Shown here piece by piece: positions 33,314 to 42,368 of a stretch of DNA of 64,000 nucleotides. The position numbers were made by a program, and so were the translations under genes. The DNA is from Neorhizobium huautlense. GTDB lineage: Bacteria > Pseudomonadota > Alphaproteobacteria > Rhizobiales > Rhizobiaceae. The stretch lies in assembly GCF_002968575.1 (NCBI RefSeq), contig NZ_PVBM01000017.1, positions 62,001 to 126,000 of the forward strand, read 5' to 3'. Numbering within the stretch: position 1 is the first letter of the stretch; each line of letters starts with the position of its first letter. Under the pieces are notes generated by a model, which searched no databases, was not told the DNA's origin, and saw only the letters and a program-made list of their open reading frames with translations.

Positions 33314-35854
33314 ATGAGAAATTCCCCGTGGCTGGTGGCGAGCTATGCTCTCATCATAATCATCGGCGTTCTGGTGGCGCTGCCGAACGTCATCCCGCAG
33401 TCCACCCTCGACCGTCTTCCGTCATGGCTGCCGCACAACCGCGTCTCGCTCGGCCTCGATCTGCGCGGCGGCTCGCATCTGGTGCTGGAAGTCGACCGCG
33501 CGGATCTGATCAACGAGCGGGTCCAGAGCCTCCTCCAGGATGCCCGCCGCGTTCTGCGCGACAAGAACATTAACACCTCGGCGATCCGTCGTTCGGGCGA
33601 AGCGATCACAGTCGCACTTCGTGACCCGGCACAGCGAGACGCGGCCGTCACGGAACTGCAGACGCTCGCGAACCCTGTCGGCCTGGGAACAGCGGTCGGC
33701 GGCAGCGATCTTGCGATCACAACACCGTCCGACAACACCATCTCGATCGCCCAGACGGAAGCGGGCATCAACTCACACATCACCGCCGCGGTCGATCAGA
33801 GCCTTGAAATCATCCGCCAGCGTGTGGACCAGGTGGGTGTTGCCGAACCGACCATCCAGCGTGTCGGCTCCGACCGGGTTCTCGTCCAGCTTCCGGGTGA
33901 ACAGGATCCGTCGCGCCTGCGCCAGCTCCTCGGTTCAACCGCCAAGATGAGCTTCCACCTGCTTGGTCAGCAGGGAGAACCAGGCGTGACGATGCTGTCG
34001 GACGACGGCGGCAACCAATATCCGGTTCTCGATCGCGTCGAGCTTTCCGGCGACCGCCTGACGGACGCCCGCGCCGCCTTCGACCAGCAGACCAACGAAC
34101 CGGTCGTCAATTTCCGGTTCGACTCGGCCGGCGCCAACCGCTTCGCCCAAATCACCCAACAGAATGTCGGCCGTCCCTTCGCGATCGTCCTCGACAACAA
34201 GGTGCTGAGCGCACCGGTCATCCGTACGCCGATCACCGGCGGCTCTGGCCAGATCTCGGGCGGCTTCTCGGTCGAGGAAGCCAATACGCTCTCGGCATTG
34301 CTGCGCGCCGGCGCCCTGCCCGCCAAGCTGACAGTCATCGAGGAGCGCACCGTGGGTGCCGACCTCGGCTCCGATGCCATCGAGATGGGCATCTTCACCG
34401 GCATTATCGGTTTCGGCCTCGTCGTCGGCTTCATGTTCTTCCTCTATGGAGCCTGGGGCATTCTCGCCAACGTGGCGCTGTTCATCAACGTCATCCTGAC
34501 CTTTGCCGGTCTGACGCTGATCGGCTCCACCCTGACCCTACCCGGTATCGCTGGTATCGTGCTTGGCATCGGCCTGGCGGTCGATGCGAACGTTCTCATC
34601 AACGAGCGCATCAAGGAAGAAACAAGAAAGGGACGCAGTGCCTTTGGGGCGATCGACGCAGGTTTCAAGCGCGCCTACTCGACCATCGTCGACAGTAACG
34701 TCACGGCCCTTATCGCTACAGTCCTGCTCTTCTGGTTCGGATCGGGTCCCGTCCGCGGCTTCGCCGTCACCATGGGTCTCGGCATCGCAATCTCGATGTT
34801 CACGGCAGTTTCCATCGTCCGCGTCGTGATGGTCTTCATTGCCAGCCGCCAGAAACTCAAGAAGATCGAGATCAAGCCGCTCCTGCCGATCAACCTGATC
34901 CCGGATGGAACGCATATCAATTTCATGAAAGGTCGTTTCGTCGGTATCGGCGTGTCGCTGATCTTGTCCGTGGCCTCGATCGTCCTTTTCGTCACACCCG
35001 GCCTTAACTACGGCGTCGACTTCCGCGGCGGCATTCAGCTCGAAGTGATCACCCAGAACGAGACCGATCTGGCAGCCTTCCGCTCAGGCCTCGATGAACT
35101 CGGCCTCGGCGAAGTCGCCCTGCAGGAGTTCGGCGCCAAGAACCGCGTTCTCGTCCGCGTCGAGCGCCAGCCGGGCGGCGAACAGGCGCAAACCGATGCG
35201 GTCGAAAAGCTCAAGGCCGAAGTGGTCAAGATCGATCCGACTTCAAAGGTCGAGCGTACCGAAGTCGTCGGCCCGAAGGTCAGCGGCGAACTCGCGACGG
35301 CAGGCATCCTGGCGGTCGTGCTCGCGTCGCTTGCGATGCTCGTTTATATCTGGGCGCGGTTCGAATGGCCCTTCGCGGTCGGCGCTATCGCAACCCTTGT
35401 GCTCGACGTCACGAAAACAATCGGCTTCTTTGCGTTGACCGGTCTCGACTTCAACCTGACGGCTATCGCGGCGCTGCTGACACTCGTCGGCTACTCGGTG
35501 AACGACAAGGTCGTCGTTTATGACCGGATGCGCGAAAACATGCGGCTTTATAAGAAGATGCCGCTGCGCGAACTGATCGACCTGTCGATCAACGAAACGC
35601 TGGCACGAAGCCTCTATACCTCCGTCACGGCCTTCCTCGCGATGCTGCCGATGGCGATCTGGGGTGGCAGCGCGGTGGAAAGCTTTGCCATCCCGATGGT
35701 GTTCGGTATCGTGATCGCGGCTTCCTCGTCGGTCTTCATCGCCGCGCCGATCCTGCTCTTCCTCGGGGACTGGCGCACCCGGCGCAGGGCCAACCAGACC
35801 GAGGCCGCCGGCGAAACGGCGATCGAGGACGGCGATCGCGCAAAGCAGGCCTGA
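33314..35854 (+). CDS. secDF: Fused protein translocase subunit SecDF
   Basis: 846 aa. The SecD half has LGLDLRGGSHLVLEVD at residues ~47-62, a large periplasmic P1 domain and six membrane helices (GIAGIVLGIGLAVDANVLIN in the conserved loop/helix). The SecF half begins near residue 530 with LNYGVDFRGGIQLEV and carries the second set of helices. It uses the proton gradient to help pull exported proteins through SecYEG. AGGA lies ahead of ATG 33314. The usual partner yajC is not adjacent. A clear terminator follows at 35876. Confidence 0.95.
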   Translation: MRNSPWLVASYALIIIIGVLVALPNVIPQSTLDRLPSWLPHNRVSLGLDLRGGSHLVLEVDRADLINERVQSLLQDARRVLRDKNINTSAIRRSGEAITVALRDPAQRDAAVTELQTLANPVGLGTAVGGSDLAITTPSDNTISIAQTEAGINSHITAAVDQSLEIIRQRVDQVGVAEPTIQRVGSDRVLVQLPGEQDPSRLRQLLGSTAKMSFHLLGQQGEPGVTMLSDDGGNQYPVLDRVELSGDRLTDARAAFDQQTNEPVVNFRFDSAGANRFAQITQQNVGRPFAIVLDNKVLSAPVIRTPITGGSGQISGGFSVEEANTLSALLRAGALPAKLTVIEERTVGADLGSDAIEMGIFTGIIGFGLVVGFMFFLYGAWGILANVALFINVILTFAGLTLIGSTLTLPGIAGIVLGIGLAVDANVLINERIKEETRKGRSAFGAIDAGFKRAYSTIVDSNVTALIATVLLFWFGSGPVRGFAVTMGLGIAISMFTAVSIVRVVMVFIASRQKLKKIEIKPLLPINLIPDGTHINFMKGRFVGIGVSLILSVASIVLFVTPGLNYGVDFRGGIQLEVITQNETDLAAFRSGLDELGLGEVALQEFGAKNRVLVRVERQPGGEQAQTDAVEKLKAEVVKIDPTSKVERTEVVGPKVSGELATAGILAVVLASLAMLVYIWARFEWPFAVGAIATLVLDVTKTIGFFALTGLDFNLTAIAALLTLVGYSVNDKVVVYDRMRENMRLYKKMPLRELIDLSINETLARSLYTSVTAFLAMLPMAIWGGSAVESFAIPMVFGIVIAASSSVFIAAPILLFLGDWRTRRRANQTEAAGETAIEDGDRAKQA

Positions 35855-35875
35855 ACGTCACATTCAGCAATACCG

Positions 35876-35908
35876 AAGGGCGGGTGAGAATCCGCCCTTT
35901 TGGTTTTT
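35876..35908 (+). terminator. Intrinsic terminator after secDF
   Basis: AAGGGCGG (35876-35883) pairs with CCGCCCTT (35892-35899) around an eight-base loop, then a T-rich tract TTTTGGTTTTT. It lies 21 bases after the secDF stop codon and before the YqaA-like gene. Confidence 0.8.
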
Positions 35909-35927
35909 CCCTCTAGAAGTCTCGGTC

Positions 35928-36365
35928 ATGTTCGATTTTGCCGCCTATGCGGGCCTTTTCTCCGCAGCCTTCATCGCCGCCACCATTTTTCCGATGCAGT
36001 CGGAAGCGATCCTTGTCGGCCTGATCCTGAGTGAGCGGTATTCGCTGGCGGGACTGCTTCTCGTAGCATCGATCGGCAATACGCTGGGCGCCGCGGTCAA
36101 CTGGTTCATCGGCCGCGGGGTCGAGCGGTTTCGAGACAGGCGCTGGTTCCCTGTCACCCCCGAAAAACTCGAGCGGGCGCAAATCTGGTACCAGAAATAC
36201 GGAAAATGGTCGCTTCTGCTGAGTTGGCTGCCGATTGGCGGTGACGCAGTCACTGTTGCTGCCGGGGTCATGAAGGAGCCGCTGCCGATCTTTCTGATCC
36301 TCGTCTTTATCGGCAAGGCCAGCCGCTACCTGGCGCTCGCAAGCGCGACGCTGAGCGTCATCTAA
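35928..36365 (+). CDS. YqaA-like DedA/SNARE-associated membrane protein
   Basis: 145 aa with four hydrophobic segments (LFSAAFIAATIF, AGLLLVASIGNTLGAAVNWF, WSLLLSWLPIGGDAVTVAAG, LPIFLILVFIGKASRYLA). Pattern GNTLGAAVNWFIGR and PIGGDAVTVAAG are typical of the YqaA branch of the DedA/VTT family. Relatives move lipids between leaflets or affect membrane integrity; the role of YqaA is unclear. It follows the secDF terminator and converges on the PmtA-like gene. Confidence 0.85.
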   Translation: MFDFAAYAGLFSAAFIAATIFPMQSEAILVGLILSERYSLAGLLLVASIGNTLGAAVNWFIGRGVERFRDRRWFPVTPEKLERAQIWYQKYGKWSLLLSWLPIGGDAVTVAAGVMKEPLPIFLILVFIGKASRYLALASATLSVI

Positions 36366-36379
36366 GCCACCCGGCCGCG

Positions 36380-37123
36380 TCAGTCGTCCGAGTCCCACCT
36401 GGCGGGCAGCGCTTCGAACGATGCTTCATTCCCAGGGATTCGGACGCTGCGGACATTATCGAGCGGCCTCCGCCGAGAGATCTTATATACGGCCGCCGGA
36501 GGTAGATTGCGCATGGTCCCGCCGACATGGGCAGCCTTGAGGCCCAGGCGATCGAGGATCGGCCGGGGCACCGGGCACCGCGGGCCGTAGGTAAATTGAT
36601 AGAAGGCCGCGCCGGGACGGAGATAGGTAAAAGCACCCAAGAGAATAGCCGTCACCTTTCTAGGCGACATGGACAAGATCGGCAGGCCGCTTACCACTGC
36701 ACCGACCGGTTGGCCCTCGAAGAGATGCCCATGGTGGAGCCTCCCCGCATCCATCTGAAGCACGCGCGCCTTCGGAAAGCGGCGCTTCAATCCCGGAATA
36801 AATTCCGTTCCACACTCGATCAAGGTCAGATCGGATTCGCTCACGCCTCGAGCCAGCAGGGCACGAGTGAAGACACCGGTACCTGGCCCCAGTTCAATGA
36901 TCGGGCCGTCCATCGGTGCGATTTCCTGCGTCATCAGCTTGGCAAGAGAATCTCCCGATGGCGCAATCGCTGCCACACGTAGCGGATTGCTGATCCAGGA
37001 GCGTAGGAAATAGAGAAAGTCCGAAACGGCCGCATCCGGGGGTGGCAGTAAGGCTTCATCGGCGGAAAGCTGCCCCGCACCCCTCGCCCGGCACTTGCCG
37101 TCGCCATTGCAATTCCAAACCAT
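36380..37123 (-). CDS. PmtA-like SAM-dependent phospholipid N-methyltransferase
   Basis: 247 aa from ATG 37123, which follows CAGGAG; a longer reading to 37231 lacks support. SAM-binding motif I is IIELGPGTGVFTRALLARG and the acidic residue follows in LTLIECGTEF, with a later VVSGLPILSM. This resembles rhizobial PmtA, which methylates phosphatidylethanolamine to phosphatidylcholine, but the protein is somewhat longer at the N terminus, where NCNGDGKC is unusual. Its substrate could be another lipid. It is divergent from the APC permease. Confidence 0.75.
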   Translation of the reverse strand: MVWNCNGDGKCRARGAGQLSADEALLPPPDAAVSDFLYFLRSWISNPLRVAAIAPSGDSLAKLMTQEIAPMDGPIIELGPGTGVFTRALLARGVSESDLTLIECGTEFIPGLKRRFPKARVLQMDAGRLHHGHLFEGQPVGAVVSGLPILSMSPRKVTAILLGAFTYLRPGAAFYQFTYGPRCPVPRPILDRLGLKAAHVGGTMRNLPPAAVYKISRRRPLDNVRSVRIPGNEASFEALPARWDSDD

Positions 37124-37296
37124 GGAACTCTCCTGATCACCCTGATGCCGTTGCGACGCAATCCGCAGTGGACTGCACATATCAGATCCGCACGTGGCAT
37201 TTTCAAGGAAATCCCGGACGCCACATCGCATTGGTGGAACAACGAGACTTTACCCGCATTAAGCGAGACGGACGATAGTTGCTGAGGGAGGGCGAA

Positions 37297-38658
37297 ATGG
37301 ATCAGCCGGTTACCGAGCCGCACGAGGAAGACACGGAACTGAAACGTGTCATCGGCCCTGGACTTCTCCTGTTGTTCATCGTCGGGGACATCCTGGGGAC
37401 CGGAATTTATGCGCTTACGGGGCAAGTGGCGGCTAAGGTGGGAGGCGTCGTCTGGCTGCCCTTCCTCGTGGCTTTCGTCGTGGCGCTGTTGACGGCCTGC
37501 AGTTACCTGGAACTGGTCACCAAATATCCTCGCGCCGCAGGCGCGGCGCTTTATGCCAACAGGGCCTTTGGTATTCATTTCGTCACCTTCCTGGTCGCCT
37601 TCGCCGTCATGTCCTCTGGCATCACATCGGCTGCGACCGCCTCGCGCGCATTTGCCTCGAATTTTGCCAGCTCTCTTGGCCTGGATCTTGGAGCCGTCGG
37701 CGTTCCGCTGATTGCCGTCGGCTTCATCGTCCTGGTCAGTCTGATCAATTTCCGGGGTGTCGGCGAAAGCCTGAAGATGAACGTGTTGCTGACCGTTGTC
37801 GAACTCACCGGCCTTCTGATCATCATCGGCGTCGGCTTCTGGGCGATTGCCGGCGGTCAGGGCGATGTCTCCCGCGCCTGGACGTTTGCGACTCCCGAAG
37901 GCAGCGGCATCTTCTGGCCGGTGATCGCGGCAACCACGCTCGCCTTCTTTGCCATGGTGGGCTTCGAGGATTCCGTCAACATGGCGGAGGAGTGCAAGGA
38001 ACCCAGCCGTATGTTTCCGAAGGTTCTTCTGACTGGTCTCGCTATTACCGGTTTCATCTACATTCTCGTCGCGATCTCGGCGATCACGCTGGTGCCTGCC
38101 ACCGAGCTTGGCGAAGGAGAGACCCCACTCCTCAAGGTGGTTCAGGCCGGCGCTCCCGGTTTTCCGATCAGCGTTTTCGCCGTCATCACGATGTTTGCGG
38201 TCGCTAATTCCGCCCTGATCAACATGATGATGGCGAGCCGGTTGATTTACGGCATGAGCCGCGAAGGCGTGTTGCCGGCCTCGCTGGGCAGGGTACACAC
38301 AGTTCGTCGCACCCCGCACGCCGCGATCCTCTTTACCTCGCTGCTGGCGATTGCTCTCATACTGTTTGCAGGAGGTGTTCCGGCTCTCGGAGGCACGACG
38401 GCCCTGCTGTTGCTTTGCGTCTTCGCGGTGGTCAATGTGTCCGTGCTGGTGCTGCGTAAGGACAAGGTCGGGCACAATCATTTCCGCACGCCCGCCATTC
38501 TTCCGGTGCTGGGGGCAATCTCCTGCACCTTCCTTGCCGGCCCCTGGACCGGCCGCGATCCGGTCCAATATGTGATTGCCGCCTTTCTGTTGGGCCTCGG
38601 CATAATCCTCTGGTTTGCTACTGTGCAGATCATGCGCACCAGCCGGCAACCGGCGTGA
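37297..38658 (+). CDS. APC superfamily amino acid permease
   Basis: 453 aa from ATG 37297 with GAGGGAGG ahead. About 12 membrane helices; the first has the substrate motif GDILGTGIYALTG, and helix 6-8 region contains FFAMVGFEDSVNMAEECKEP, typical of COG0531 (YfnA/YhdG-like). It would import an amino acid or amine with protons or sodium. Specificity is not visible. It is divergent from the PmtA-like gene and converges on the HAD gene with no gap. Confidence 0.88.
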   Translation: MDQPVTEPHEEDTELKRVIGPGLLLLFIVGDILGTGIYALTGQVAAKVGGVVWLPFLVAFVVALLTACSYLELVTKYPRAAGAALYANRAFGIHFVTFLVAFAVMSSGITSAATASRAFASNFASSLGLDLGAVGVPLIAVGFIVLVSLINFRGVGESLKMNVLLTVVELTGLLIIIGVGFWAIAGGQGDVSRAWTFATPEGSGIFWPVIAATTLAFFAMVGFEDSVNMAEECKEPSRMFPKVLLTGLAITGFIYILVAISAITLVPATELGEGETPLLKVVQAGAPGFPISVFAVITMFAVANSALINMMMASRLIYGMSREGVLPASLGRVHTVRRTPHAAILFTSLLAIALILFAGGVPALGGTTALLLLCVFAVVNVSVLVLRKDKVGHNHFRTPAILPVLGAISCTFLAGPWTGRDPVQYVIAAFLLGLGIILWFATVQIMRTSRQPA

Positions 38659-39342
38659 TTACGGTCTCGCCACGATTGAAAGCCGCCCGTGGTCGCCGAC
38701 ATGCGGTGTGACATCCAGATAGCCGGGCAGCCGCGGGTGGCTCGTATCCATCGGGTGGTTATGGGTGGCCGTAATGACCAGGACATCGGCGCCGGCCGCC
38801 TCCCCCGCCTGGACACCCGCAAGCACGTCTTCGAATACCAGAACATCCGAGGGTCTGACGCCGAGCCGTTCGGATCCGAGGATATAGCCCTGCGGGTTCG
38901 GTTTGCCGACCGTCACGTCTTCGGCGGTCACCATGTAGCGTGGTTGGGCAATTCCGGCAGCTTCGAGCCTGCGCTTGGCAAGCTCGATCGGAGAAGACGT
39001 CACGATTGCCCATCGTTCCGGAGGTATGGCGGATAGGAATTCGACCGCACCAGGGATCGGCACGACCCCCTCCACATCCTCGATCTCCCCTTGAAGGATC
39101 ACATTCGCTTCGTACCTCGGATCGACGCCGGGAAGATTAAGTGCCGTGATGGTGTCGATGCCGCGCTTGCCGTGCATGGTGGGCAGGAATTTTTCCACAT
39201 CCAGTCCCATAGCAGCCGCCCACCGTCCCCAGACGCGTTCGGCAGCAGCAATCGAGTTCAGGATCGTGCCGTCCATGTCGAACAGGAAAGCAGCATATCG
39301 TTTTTCCGGGAGAATGATTTTTGCTTCAGGCAAGGAGGACAA
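38659..39342 (-). CDS. HAD-superfamily sugar-phosphate-type phosphatase
   Basis: 227 aa. HAD motif I is FLFDMDGTILNS with nucleophile Asp22 and Asp24; motif II IVTSSP; motif III GKPNPQGY; motif IV VFEDVLAGVQAG. A helical cap domain between I and II marks it as a small-molecule phosphatase such as glycerol-3-phosphate or 2-deoxyglucose-6-phosphate phosphatase. No ATG lies ahead of motif I; the TTG at 39342 has AAAGGAAA close by and was chosen. A TTG three codons in is the alternative. Confidence 0.88.
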   Translation of the reverse strand: MSSLPEAKIILPEKRYAAFLFDMDGTILNSIAAAERVWGRWAAAMGLDVEKFLPTMHGKRGIDTITALNLPGVDPRYEANVILQGEIEDVEGVVPIPGAVEFLSAIPPERWAIVTSSPIELAKRRLEAAGIAQPRYMVTAEDVTVGKPNPQGYILGSERLGVRPSDVLVFEDVLAGVQAGEAAGADVLVITATHNHPMDTSHPRLPGYLDVTPHVGDHGRLSIVARP

Positions 39343-39585
39343 GGAAATTTCCTTTGCGCGGACAGGATAAGGAATCGAGCGACAGTCGTCTCCCCCTTTC
39401 GACTAGCCTGTGCTCGCGAGGGAGGCAAACGACGGATAGACTGATTTGCGCAGACAGTCAGTGCAAACGCGGTAAATTCTCCGTGCCGCCAGGAACAACG
39501 TCCATTCCCCGGAGTTACCGCTTCGTGGTCGCGCCTCTTGCTTCCGCACGCGATGCGGCGCGCCTTTCTCCAAGGAGGGATGAAG

Positions 39586-41316
39586 ATGGACGACAAGACC
39601 AATCCGCGCGCTCCGGGCGGCATGCCCCCGGGCCCCGATGATCGCACTTTGACGAACCGCCAGGGCCACCCCATCACGAACAACCAGTCGCAGCGCACCG
39701 TCGGCAGCCGCGGCCCCGCAACACTCGAGAACTACCAGTTCCTGGAAAAGATTACGCATTTCGATCGGGAGCGTATCCCCGAGCGCGTGGTGCATGCCCG
39801 CGGCTTCGTCTGTTATGGCGAATTCGAGGCATCCGGGAAGATCGGTGATGAACCGGCCTCAAAGTACACCCGCGCAAAACTATTCCAGACTGCTGGCAAG
39901 AAGACACCGCTGGCAATCCGTTTCTCCACGGTGATCGGTGGTCGCGACTCTTCCGAAGCCGCCCGTGACCCCCGCGGCTTTGCCGTGAAGTTCTACACGG
40001 AGGACGGGAACTGGGATCTCGTCGGCAACAATCTTGCGGTCTTCTTCATCCGCGACGCGATCAAGTTCCCGGATGTGATCCATTCGCTGAAGCCCGACCC
40101 CATCACCTTCCGGCAGGAGCCGAACCGCATCTTCGATTTCATGAGCCAGACACCGGAATCGATGCACATGCTCACGCATCTGTTCAGCCCGCGCGGAATT
40201 CCGGCGAGCTATCGGCATATGGAAGGATTTGGGGTCAACACCTACAAGATGGTCAACACACAGGGCGATACCGTACTGGTGAAGTACCACTTCCATCCAC
40301 GCTGCGGCCTCGCCAGCTTGACGGCGGCCGAGGCGGCAAAGGTACAAGGACAGGATCTCGGTTCCGCCTCCAAGGACCTCTATGAATCCATCGAGAGGGG
40401 CAACTATCCGCAATGGGATATGTACGTCCAGATCATGGACGATCACGATCATCCCGAACTCGACTGGGATCCGCTGGACGACACCAAGATCTGGCCGGAG
40501 AAGGATTTCCCGCTTCGGCACATCGGTGTCATGACGCTGAATCGCAACGTCGAAGACCACTTCAACGAAAACGAACAGATCGCCATGGGCACAGGCGTGC
40601 TGGTCGACGGCCTCGATTTCTCCGACGACAAGATGCTGGTCGGCAGGACTTTTTCCTACTCCGACACGCAGCGCTACCGCGTCGGTACAAACTATCTGCA
40701 ACTGCCAGTCAATCAGCCGAAGAATTCAAAGGTCTCCACCAATCTCAACGGCGGACAAATGTCCTATCGTCGCGACCTTGCCCCGGGACAGAATCCGCAT
40801 ATCAACTTCGAACCGTCGATCCATAACGGGCTGCACGAGGCTACGCAGGAAGCGCCCAACAATCCGCCGGAGATCCATGGCCGGCTGACGCGCAGCGTCA
40901 TCGAACGCCGCAACGACTATATCCACGCCCGCGGCCGCTATTGCACGATGATGGATTGGGAGCGCGACGATCTCGTCTTCAACATGGGCGACCTGCTCGG
41001 CCAGTGCGAACGCGACGTGCAGGAACGGATGGTCTGGCATTTCTTCATGGTTCATGACGATTATGGCAGGCGCGTCGGCGAAAAGCTCGGCATCTCCGCC
41101 AATGATGTCAAACATCTCGGCCCGCTGCCAAAGCAGATTTTGACCGAAGCCGAAAACAAGCGCCTGCAGAACCTCGGCAACAACGGCGACAAGATCGATC
41201 CCGCAGTCTGGGGCCAGTGGACCAGTTCCGTCAAGAACCACTGCGCTTCCGCGGAGGAAGTGCTGACAGGTAAGCTGCCAGCCCACGGCATGACGCAAAG
41301 TCAGGCTGCGGAATAA
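39586..41316 (+). CDS. Monofunctional heme catalase
   Basis: 576 aa from ATG 39586, set six bases after AAGGAGGG; ATG 39580 is too close to that site. The catalytic His70 is in RVVHARG, Asn in [13 protein letters not shown], and the heme-ligating Tyr in [15 protein letters not shown]. This converts hydrogen peroxide to water and oxygen. The length exceeds small-subunit clade 3 catalases, with added N- and C-terminal stretches (end: [11 protein letters not shown]). No oxyR or other regulator is adjacent. Which kat name applies cannot be settled here. Confidence 0.93.
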   Translation: MDDKTNPRAPGGMPPGPDDRTLTNRQGHPITNNQSQRTVGSRGPATLENYQFLEKITHFDRERIPERVVHARGFVCYGEFEASGKIGDEPASKYTRAKLFQTAGKKTPLAIRFSTVIGGRDSSEAARDPRGFAVKFYTEDGNWDLVGNNLAVFFIRDAIKFPDVIHSLKPDPITFRQEPNRIFDFMSQTPESMHMLTHLFSPRGIPASYRHMEGFGVNTYKMVNTQGDTVLVKYHFHPRCGLASLTAAEAAKVQGQDLGSASKDLYESIERGNYPQWDMYVQIMDDHDHPELDWDPLDDTKIWPEKDFPLRHIGVMTLNRNVEDHFNENEQIAMGTGVLVDGLDFSDDKMLVGRTFSYSDTQRYRVGTNYLQLPVNQPKNSKVSTNLNGGQMSYRRDLAPGQNPHINFEPSIHNGLHEATQEAPNNPPEIHGRLTRSVIERRNDYIHARGRYCTMMDWERDDLVFNMGDLLGQCERDVQERMVWHFFMVHDDYGRRVGEKLGISANDVKHLGPLPKQILTEAENKRLQNLGNNGDKIDPAVWGQWTSSVKNHCASAEEVLTGKLPAHGMTQSQAAE

Positions 41317-41520
41317 CGGTCCTTTCTCCGGCCTTCCAGGAGGGCCGTCATTACAAACGCATAGGGACGCGCTTGGCTGCATGCGACGCCCGGCGCTATT
41401 CCCATGGCGATACTCATGCCGCCTGGAATCGCGCCAGCCGTTGGCGACGCTTTGGCGACCGTCTTGCCGCTTTCGGCCGATCTGCGATAAAGCTCGCGAA
41501 AAAGCGAAGCGGAGGAGCAC

Positions 41521-42291
41521 GTGACTGCAGTTTCTATCCGGCATGCGGATCTCGCCGATCGCGGCGTACTGATTACCGGCGGCGGATCAGGCATTGGGGC
41601 CGCTCTCGTCGAGGGTTTTGCGGCCCAGGGCAGCAAAGTCGCTTTCCTCGACATCGCCGAGCAAGAGAGTCGAAGATTGGCCGACCGCGTGTCGGAAAAG
41701 TCCGCTCACCCGGTTATTTATCTGAAAGCCGACCTGCGTAACGTCGCCGAGACTCGCGCCGCCGTGGATGAAGCCGCCGCTAGGCTGGGTTCGCTGTCCG
41801 TGCTCGTCAACAATGCCGGTTGGGACGACCGGCATGACTTCGATGCGGTAACGGAAGAATACTGGGACCACAGCCAGGATATCAATCTGAAGCAGATGTT
41901 CTTCGTCTCGCAGGCGGCTGTGCCCCATATGCGAAAGACCGACGGCGGCGCGATCGTCAATTTCTCCTCGATTGCCTATCTGCTCAATATGGGAGAGCTG
42001 CCGGCCTACACGACCGCCAAGGCCGGCATCATCGGGCTGACGAAGAGCCTCGCCGGAAGACTTGGACCGGAGAACATCCGCGTGAACGCCATTCTGCCGG
42101 GCATGATCGTCACCGAACGGCAGAAAAAACTTTGGCTGACCGAGGAAGGCATCGGCGCGATGATCGAACGCCAGTGCCTGAAGCGGGTGCTGGTGGCCGA
42201 AGACCTCGTCGGGCCATGCCTGTTTCTTGCTTCAAACGCCTCCGCCGCCATGACGGCTCAGACGATCGTCATCGACGGCGGCGCTTTGTAG
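41521..42291 (+). CDS. SDR-family NAD(P)-dependent oxidoreductase
   Basis: 256 aa from GTG 41521, with GGAGGAG six bases ahead. Classical short-chain dehydrogenase: cofactor motif TGGGSGIG at 19-26, NNAG at 97-100, and catalytic Ser150, Tyr163, Lys167 (YTTAK). Asp44 after the second strand suggests NAD rather than NADP. Substrate unknown; the closest families are sugar or 3-hydroxyacid dehydrogenases. It stands alone between catalase and the RND pump gene, which converges on it. Confidence 0.9.
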   Translation: MTAVSIRHADLADRGVLITGGGSGIGAALVEGFAAQGSKVAFLDIAEQESRRLADRVSEKSAHPVIYLKADLRNVAETRAAVDEAAARLGSLSVLVNNAGWDDRHDFDAVTEEYWDHSQDINLKQMFFVSQAAVPHMRKTDGGAIVNFSSIAYLLNMGELPAYTTAKAGIIGLTKSLAGRLGPENIRVNAILPGMIVTERQKKLWLTEEGIGAMIERQCLKRVLVAEDLVGPCLFLASNASAAMTAQTIVIDGGAL

Positions 42292-42368
42292 AGCAATTCC
42301 AGCAGAAGTATCCAATGAATTGCCGCGCGGGCTCCCGGTGGAAGAGCCCGCGCGGCCTGGAGGTCAGC

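Noticed and set aside
36934..38649. 571-codon minus-strand open frame opposite the APC permease
   Set aside because: Composition is Arg/His/Gln/Asp-rich low complexity, typical of an antisense shadow; the plus strand encodes a clear 12-helix permease.
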